Assembly: GCA_900550475.1 (NCBI GenBank)
Contig: URSA01000006.1
Location: 62,001-126,000 of the forward strand
DNA: 64,000 nucleotides
Direction: 5' to 3'
DNA from: an uncultured Lachnospiraceae bacterium
GTDB lineage: Bacteria > Bacillota > Clostridia > Lachnospirales > Lachnospiraceae
Under the pieces are notes generated by a model. It was not told the origin of the DNA. It saw only the letters and a list, made by a program, of their open reading frames with translations, and did not search any database. The position numbers were made by a program, and so were the translations under genes. Within the stretch, counting starts at the first letter, position 1; every line of letters begins with the position of its first letter. Shown one piece after another: positions 59,426 through 64,000 of the stretch.

Positions 59426-59875
59426 ATGGCGCGTACAGAAAACGTGGAATTGACAACGTTGTGTCTGCTGCACAGGGATGGAGCGTACCTTTTGCAAGAC
59501 AGAATCAAGGAGGATTGGCAGGGATATACTTTGCCGGGCGGGCACGTTGAGCCGGGAGAGTCCATTGTGGATGCTGTCGTCCGGGAGATGCAGGAGGAAA
59601 CCGGGCTGACGGTTTTGAACCCGCATCTTTGCGGAGTGAAGCAGTTCCCCATTGAGAACGGAAGGTATCTTGTATTTCTGTTTGAGGCATCAGAGTACGA
59701 AGGCGAACTCACTTCCTCGGAGGAAGGAGCTATGTACTGGGTGCCGGCAGAGCAATTAAAAAGCGTGAATCCGGTAAGTGATTTTGAAGATATGCTGCAT
59801 GTGATGATGGATGATAATCTGAGTGAATTTCAATATGTGATTGAAGGAGAAGAGTGGAGAGTCGTAAAAAGGTAG
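59426..59875 (+). CDS. Nudix hydrolase, 8-oxo-dGTP diphosphatase-like
   Basis: This 149-residue MutT-like protein has an intact Nudix box near residues 37-59 (GGHVEPGESIVDAVVREM, then QEETGL). The start MARTENVELTTLCLL is typical of Firmicute MutT/YtkD-like enzymes. ATG 59426 is chosen because AGGAG lies ten bases upstream; ATG 59417 is only one base from it. It likely removes oxidised nucleotides, but the substrate is unproven. Confidence 0.87.
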   Translation: MARTENVELTTLCLLHRDGAYLLQDRIKEDWQGYTLPGGHVEPGESIVDAVVREMQEETGLTVLNPHLCGVKQFPIENGRYLVFLFEASEYEGELTSSEEGAMYWVPAEQLKSVNPVSDFEDMLHVMMDDNLSEFQYVIEGEEWRVVKR

Positions 59876-60156
59876 AAACTTAAGGCGTGTTTGGAACCGG
59901 CTTGCTTATACCCGGAAACAATGAGGGAAAATGGTAGCGACTTCATTTCGCCTGCTTACAAAGTCAAAAGCGGTGAGATAAGGGTGACGGGCGGCAGATG
60001 ATGATAAAGTTGTTGGAAAGTCTGGCGGCGTTCTATAACGATACTATTCTAAAATCTGATGTAATTGCGTCATAGAGGACAATGTGCCATTGGACGGAAA
60101 AAGTATGTTATCTATGAATATTGCGATGCTGATATTTAAATAAGGAGGAGAGGGCT
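59876..60156. other. Intergenic region with nothing recognised
   Basis: The 281 bases between the Nudix and DinB-like genes carry no open frame of note, no hairpin with T-run and no known RNA pattern. Composition is more A+T-rich than the preceding cellulase gene. Confidence 0.5.
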
Positions 60157-60870
60157 ATGACAAAGGAAGAATTAATCCGTTCATTTGAAGAAAAACACAA
60201 GGAATTGGAGCTGGCATTGCAGGGAGAGGACATTGAATACATGAGAAAACTGACGCTGGATGTCCATGCAATGGTTCATCCTGCGGAGGTGTCCGGCAGA
60301 ACAGAGAAAACGATGGCAGACTATGTGTTGGATTATATGATGGGAGGGCATCAAAACGACCTTGTGCCGAGGGAAAATTGGGAGGAAGACCTTCATTATG
60401 CCGGGACAAATACAGTGCCGCTGTGCTGGCAGTTCTGGCATACTTACAGAATTGAGGATTTGGTAAGCAACATCTTGATGGCAAATCAAAACCAGCTGTT
60501 CAATGAAGACTGGCAGAAAAGAATCGGCGCAAATATTACGGATACGGGGAATGCGCTGGAGCTGGATGAAGCAATTGCCTTTGCCAAAGGGATTCATGTG
60601 AACGCCTTACGCGAATACATGATTGCTGTTGGAAAGAATACAAGACAGATTTTGGAGAAGCTTACGCTGGATCAGATCAAATCCATGGCACCGGCAACAT
60701 GGGTGATGCGAATTTTGGAGGAAGGCGGTGTTACGACGGATTTTCGATCCGTATGGCTTCTGGTGTACTGGGGAAGACTGACGAGGGGCGGAATGATTTT
60801 AACGCCCATGACCGGGCACCACATGATGCACCTGCCTCCTTGCCTGAACCATTTACCGACCTTGCATTAG
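60157..60870 (+). CDS. DinB-like (DfsB) family protein
   Basis: This 237-residue helical-bundle protein resembles the DinB/YfiT superfamily. A His segment (CWQFWHTYRIEDLVSNILMA, near residue 88) and the C-terminal VYWGRLTRGGMILTPMTGHH followed by MMHL supply possible metal ligands. Members include thiol-dependent transferases, but most are uncharacterised. AAGGAGGAG precedes the ATG. A terminator follows. Confidence 0.72.
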   Translation: MTKEELIRSFEEKHKELELALQGEDIEYMRKLTLDVHAMVHPAEVSGRTEKTMADYVLDYMMGGHQNDLVPRENWEEDLHYAGTNTVPLCWQFWHTYRIEDLVSNILMANQNQLFNEDWQKRIGANITDTGNALELDEAIAFAKGIHVNALREYMIAVGKNTRQILEKLTLDQIKSMAPATWVMRILEEGGVTTDFRSVWLLVYWGRLTRGGMILTPMTGHHMMHLPPCLNHLPTLH

Positions 60871-60886
60871 ATATACCTGTAATTTG

Positions 60887-60918
60887 CACTCTCGGGTGAA
60901 TACCCGGGAGTGTTTTTT
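60887..60918 (+). terminator. Rho-independent terminator after the DinB-like gene
   Basis: CACTCTCGGGT and ACCCGGGAGTG pair around a four-base loop, followed by six T. Confidence 0.92.
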
Positions 60919-60966
60919 ATACAACTCTACATTCAAAAGCCATAAAAACTAAATTGACAATTCATT

Positions 60967-61025
60967 GCATACCCCTTAAGAATCTTTCATACATTGTAAA
61001 AAAGATTCTTGAGGGGTATTTTTTT
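60967..61025 (+). promoter_or_regulatory. spoIIID hairpin with internal sigma-E promoter and hidden ribosome site
   Basis: ATACCCCTTAAGAATCTTT (60969-60987) pairs with 61001-61019 over 19 bases (one G-U), followed by seven T: a textbook terminator shape. The right arm holds the spoIIID ribosome site AGGGG (61012-61016), and the TTG start (61024) is at the end of the T-run. A sigma-E-like promoter lies inside: GCATACC (60967-60973), 14 bases, CATACATT (60988-60995). Transcripts from it would begin near 61002 and lack the left arm. Confidence 0.75.
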
Positions 61026-61278
61026 GAAGGACTATATCGAGGAAAGGGCAATGAATATCGCCAATTATATCATTGAATCCAATGCCACGGTGCGCCAGAC
61101 CGCCAAGACCTTTGGCGTGTCGAAGAGTACGGTACATAAGGACGTGACAGACCGCCTGATGCAGATTAATCCGACGCTTGCCAAACAGGCGAGGCGGGTG
61201 CTGGATGTCAACAAATCAGAAAGGCATATTCGGGGCGGCATGGCAACAAAGGAGAAGTATCTGCATCAGCATACATAA
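61024..61278 (+). CDS. spoIIID: Stage III sporulation protein D
   Basis: This 84-residue DNA-binding regulator of the mother cell is recognised over its full length: LKDYIEERAMNIANYIIESN, then VRQTAKTFGVSKSTVHKDVT (the HTH) and RHIRGGMATKEKY. It acts downstream of sigma-E and adjusts the switch to sigma-K. The TTG start at 61024 gives the normal N-terminus; AGGGG lies seven bases upstream. Expression is probably set by the embedded sigma-E promoter and hairpin. Confidence 0.96.
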   Translation: MKDYIEERAMNIANYIIESNATVRQTAKTFGVSKSTVHKDVTDRLMQINPTLAKQARRVLDVNKSERHIRGGMATKEKYLHQHT

Positions 61279-61298
61279 AAATACAACCACGGAGGTAA

Positions 61299-61367
61299 CC
61301 GCATTTTGCAGCAGAGCTTTCCACAAGGATGTTTGTGTAATTGTCATGGGAAGGCTGCAAAATACGG
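61299..61367 (+). other. Stem-loop between spoIIID and guaA
   Basis: CCGCATTTTGCAGC (61299-61312) pairs with GCTGCAAAATACGG (61354-61367) with one mismatch, enclosing about 40 bases. No T-run follows, and it lies upstream of the guaA promoter, so it is probably part of the spoIIID 3' region. No purine riboswitch motif is seen. Confidence 0.5.
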
Positions 61368-61386
61368 AAGCCGAAGCACAAACTCT

Positions 61387-61415
61387 TTGACTTCCCTGTC
61401 TGTCTGGCATATAAT
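61387..61415 (+). promoter_or_regulatory. Sigma-A promoter of guaA
   Basis: TTGACT (61387-61392), 17 bases and TATAAT (61410-61415), 43 bases before the ATG. Confidence 0.9.
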
Positions 61416-61458
61416 GAGCCTTAGACGGTGTGATTCACCTACATTAGGGAGGACAAGC

Positions 61459-63003
61459 ATGGACAAAGAACTTGTAGTGGTAATTGACTTTGGCGGGCAG
61501 TACAACCAGTTGGTTGCAAGGCGTGTCAGAGAGTGCAATGTCTACTGTGAAATCTATTCGTATAAGACAGATCTTGAGAAAATAAAAGCGATGAGGCTCA
61601 AGGGCATCATTTTGACCGGCGGGCCGAGCAGCTGCTATGAAGAGGGTGCTGCAACCTGCTCCAAGGAGCTTTTTGAACTGGGTGTTCCGGTGTTGGGACT
61701 TTGCTATGGAGCGCAGCTTATGTCTTTTGTGCTGGGCGGCAAGGTTGAGCGCGCGGCGGTGCGTGAGTATGGAAAAACAGAAGTCAGGGTGGACAATTCT
61801 TCCGAGCTGTTCAAGGACGTTTCTACCAACACAATCTGCTGGATGAGCCATTTTGATTATATTTCCAAGATGGCGCCGGGATTCCGGGCAGTGGCAACTA
61901 CCGATAACTGTCCTGTTGCCGCAGCCGAGTGCGCGGAGAAGGGATTATATGCGATTCAGTTCCACCCGGAGGTGCTGCACACAATAGAAGGCTCTAAGAT
62001 GTTGTTCAATTTTGTACGCAACATCTGCGGCTGCGCCGGAGACTGGCGGATGGATGCCTTTGTGGAGGAATCTGTCAAGGCAATCCGCGAGCGCGTGGGT
62101 GGTGGCAAGGTACTCTGTGCCCTGTCCGGAGGAGTGGATTCTTCCGTGGCGGCCGTTCTTTTGTCAAAAGCGGTAGGCGATCAACTGACCTGTGTGTTTG
62201 TAGATCATGGCCTGCTGCGCAAGGACGAGGGGGATGAAGTTGAGGCGGTGTTTGGCCCCAATGGAAATTACAACCTGAACTTTATCCGCGTGAATGCACA
62301 AGAGCGTTTTTATGCCAAGCTTGCGGGCGAATCGGAGCCGGAGCATAAGAGAAAGATTATCGGCGAGGAGTTTATCCGCGTATTTGAAGAAGAGGCAAAA
62401 AAGATCGGCGCCGTGGACTTTTTGGTGCAGGGAACGATCTATCCCGATGTGGTGGAGAGCGGTCTTGGCGGTGAGTCAGCCGTAATTAAATCCCACCACA
62501 ATGTGGGCGGTTTGCCGGATTGCGTTGATTTCAAGGAAATCATAGAGCCGCTGCGAAATCTGTTTAAGGACGAGGTTCGTAAGGTAGGACTGGAGCTTGG
62601 CATTCCCGAGCATCTTGTGTTCCGTCAGCCGTTCCCCGGTCCGGGACTTGGAATCCGCATTATCGGCGAAGTGACAGCCGAGAAGGTTAAAATTGTGCAG
62701 GATGCGGATGCCATTTACCGTGAGGAAATTGCCAACGCGGGTCTTGACCGCAGCATCAACCAGTATTTTGCGGCGCTGACCAACATGCGCTCCGTCGGCG
62801 TTATGGGCGACGAACGCACCTACGACTACGCGATCGCGCTGCGCGCCGTCAACACGATCGACTTTATGACGGCAGAGTCCGCACAGATCCCCTGGGAGGT
62901 TCTGCAAAAGGTCACGAGTCGTATCATCAACGAAGTCAGCCATGTGAACCGGGTCATGTATGACATCACAAGTAAGCCACCCGGAACGATTGAGTTTGAA
63001 TAA
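61459..63003 (+). CDS. guaA: GMP synthase (glutamine-hydrolysing)
   Basis: This 514-residue enzyme converts XMP to GMP. It has an N-terminal class I glutamine amidotransferase (catalytic Cys in VLGLCYGAQLM near residue 83; His/Glu in IQFHPEVLHT near 173), an ATP pyrophosphatase loop (CALSGGVDSSVAAVLL near 222) and the C-terminal dimerisation end SKPPGTIEFE. GGGAGG precedes ATG 61459, which is preferred over the in-frame upstream extension that overlaps the promoter. The 3' end of guaA is a known island integration site. Confidence 0.98.
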   Translation: MDKELVVVIDFGGQYNQLVARRVRECNVYCEIYSYKTDLEKIKAMRLKGIILTGGPSSCYEEGAATCSKELFELGVPVLGLCYGAQLMSFVLGGKVERAAVREYGKTEVRVDNSSELFKDVSTNTICWMSHFDYISKMAPGFRAVATTDNCPVAAAECAEKGLYAIQFHPEVLHTIEGSKMLFNFVRNICGCAGDWRMDAFVEESVKAIRERVGGGKVLCALSGGVDSSVAAVLLSKAVGDQLTCVFVDHGLLRKDEGDEVEAVFGPNGNYNLNFIRVNAQERFYAKLAGESEPEHKRKIIGEEFIRVFEEEAKKIGAVDFLVQGTIYPDVVESGLGGESAVIKSHHNVGGLPDCVDFKEIIEPLRNLFKDEVRKVGLELGIPEHLVFRQPFPGPGLGIRIIGEVTAEKVKIVQDADAIYREEIANAGLDRSINQYFAALTNMRSVGVMGDERTYDYAIALRAVNTIDFMTAESAQIPWEVLQKVTSRIINEVSHVNRVMYDITSKPPGTIEFE

Positions 63004-63010
63004 GAGCCAC

Positions 63011-63056
63011 AAGTCTTGGAATCCGCTAAACAAGCGACTTCCGAGACTTTTTCTTT
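63011..63056 (+). terminator. Terminator after guaA
   Basis: AAGTCTTGGAA and TTCCGAGACTT pair around about 18 bases, followed by a T-rich tail. Confidence 0.8.
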
Positions 63057-63134
63057 TGCTCTGCTACTATTTTGCTACTAATAGCAACTACTCTGTATCA
63101 CATCGTTTCGGTGGCAAATCAGTGTAGGTTTGTG
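63057..63134. other. Candidate integration-junction region
   Basis: Between guaA and the integrase stop, TGCTACTA occurs twice within 20 bases (about 63064-63081), followed by an A+T-rich stretch. This is where arm sites or an att junction of the element would lie. The exact core cannot be fixed without the other end. Confidence 0.4.
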
Positions 63135-64000
63135 TTAAATTATCTTTCTTTGAGGCATCTGTATGATTTTGGCAGATGTCTTTTTTTCTGTTAATGGTGC
63201 TGGACCATATGGAAGATTTACTGCTATAGCATTTGTTGTGGAAGTATCTGTATCAGATACTTCTGTATGGTTGTAAGATATTCCGGCTGCTTCAAGTAAT
63301 GGATTTCCATCTGGTGGTTCTGGTGTTGGTGTAACACTTGCTGCAGCTGCCAGTTGCTCCAGATTGTTCACAAGCTCCTGTTGTTTATGTGGAAACAGAT
63401 GGGAGTATGTGTTCAGCGTTGTGGATACTTTCTCGTGTCCAAGCCTGTCTGCAAGGATTAATGCATCACAGCCCTGATTTATGAGAAGGCTGGCGTGTGA
63501 GTGACGGATGTCATGGATTCGTATCTTTTTCACGCCTGTGTTTTTGCAGCCTCTTATCATTTCGTGTGAGAGATAGGATTTTGTTATAGGGAACAGTCTT
63601 TCATCGGGAGTAATCATATATCTGGTTGAGATAAATTCCCTTAGCTCGTCACAGAGAAAGTCTGGAATCGGAACTTTTCGTTTGCTCTTTCTCGTTTTGG
63701 GAGTTGTGATGACATCCTTGCCCTGAAGCCTCTGATAAGTCTTGTTAATATCAATAAGCTTGTTATCAAAGTCGATATCAGCAGATGTCAGTGCTAACAG
63801 CTCGCCTTCTCGTATACCTGTCCAATACAGGGCTTCAAAGCAGAGATAGGAAAGTGGCTTATCCCTTACACCTTCGCGGAATGAGATATACTCATCATAA
63901 GTCCAGTAGTCCATTTCATCAGCTTTTGCCTGACCAATGCTTCCTGCCTTGCCACATGGATTCGTGTTAAGGTCATAAAAGCGTTTGGCATAATTGATGA
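63135..64000 (-). CDS. Tyrosine site-specific integrase (partial, runs off the right edge)
   Basis: The frame is open from the stop at 63135 to the window edge, about 288 residues. Catalytic residues are visible: Arg in YWTGIREGELLALT, HxxR in RIHDIRHSHASLL, and His...Tyr in LGHEKVSTTLNTYSHLFP. This is a Tn916/ICE-type tyrosine recombinase missing its N-terminal domain only because of the window edge. It points towards guaA with its stop about 130 bases from the guaA stop, the usual layout of an island integrated at the guaA 3' end. The C-terminus has an unusually long Pro/Thr/Ser-rich tail (about 80 residues after the catalytic Tyr). Composition is more A+T-rich than guaA. Confidence 0.93.
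   Translation of the reverse strand, partial: INYAKRFYDLNTNPCGKAGSIGQAKADEMDYWTYDEYISFREGVRDKPLSYLCFEALYWTGIREGELLALTSADIDFDNKLIDINKTYQRLQGKDVITTPKTRKSKRKVPIPDFLCDELREFISTRYMITPDERLFPITKSYLSHEMIRGCKNTGVKKIRIHDIRHSHASLLINQGCDALILADRLGHEKVSTTLNTYSHLFPHKQQELVNNLEQLAAAASVTPTPEPPDGNPLLEAAGISYNHTEVSDTDTSTTNAIAVNLPYGPAPLTEKKTSAKIIQMPQRKII

Noticed and set aside
61306..61458. In-frame 51-residue extension upstream of guaA
   Set aside because: It overlaps a consensus promoter and a stem-loop, and the ATG at 61459 has a good ribosome site and the standard GuaA start.
61279..61458. Guanine riboswitch before guaA
   Set aside because: The stem-loop there lacks the conserved purine-aptamer core and lies upstream of the predicted transcript start.

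Overview
The window looks like chromosomal DNA from a spore-forming, Gram-positive member of the Clostridia, most likely a Lachnospiraceae gut anaerobe. This is inferred from family content, not from a search. The evidence is: sporulation genes (spoVT, sipL-like, spoIIID, a SpoIIQ-like LytM protein), an isoleucyl T-box ahead of ileS, the pyrCKD operon with PyrK, NlpC/P60 and LTA-synthase-type envelope genes, no outer-membrane genes, and strong AGGAGG ribosome sites with frequent GTG/TTG starts.

Layout. 1-2100: end of a sugar-binding protein and two MalFG-type permeases. 2250-7530: a broken hydrolase, an MCP-PilZ chemoreceptor, two metabolic or transport genes, and a MarR/TauE pair with a palindromic operator. 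7680-13430 is accessory and partly decayed: a chemoreceptor fragment, an HTH-Uma2 protein, a LUD protein, a regulator/nucleotidyltransferase pair with both genes damaged, spoVT with a consensus sigma-G promoter, and a DUF4143 ATPase. 13400-31880: a diguanylate cyclase, T-box/ileS, glycogen phosphorylase, an aconitase-family hydratase, a LURP-one-like membrane protein, a repeat-rich surface protein, a DUF368 transporter, an EF-hand-like protein behind a sigma-28-like promoter, and the SpoIIQ-like protein behind a sigma-F-like promoter. 31900-43730: amidohydrolase, degenerate GH9 lipoprotein, ddl-murF, plsC, a PrcB-like lipoprotein, pyrCKD, and sipL. 43800-58850: a ThuA gene, ispE and a GntR regulator sharing a candidate operator; murI, cls, a trigger-factor-like lipoprotein, asnS, NlpC/P60, LtaS-like sulfatase, tRNA-Val, LysR and a GH5 cellulase. 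59400-64000: Nudix, DinB-like, spoIIID, guaA, and then the integrase of an inserted element next to the guaA 3' end.

Three signals stand out. (1) Two intergenic copies, 38 kb apart, of a 257-bp composite palindromic element made of four ~42-bp units at the same offsets (0, 82, ~133, 215). (2) Two sporulation genes, spoIIID and sipL, have their Shine-Dalgarno sequence inside the 3' arm of a hairpin, and a sigma-E-like -10 lies near the 5' arm/loop junction. Read-through mRNA would hide the ribosome site, while mRNA from the internal promoter would not. (3) Identical 21-bp sites centred on TTGTATACAA precede the ThuA gene and the ispE-gntR operon, suggesting a small GntR regulon. No CRISPR array, complete insertion sequence or complete defence locus was seen.
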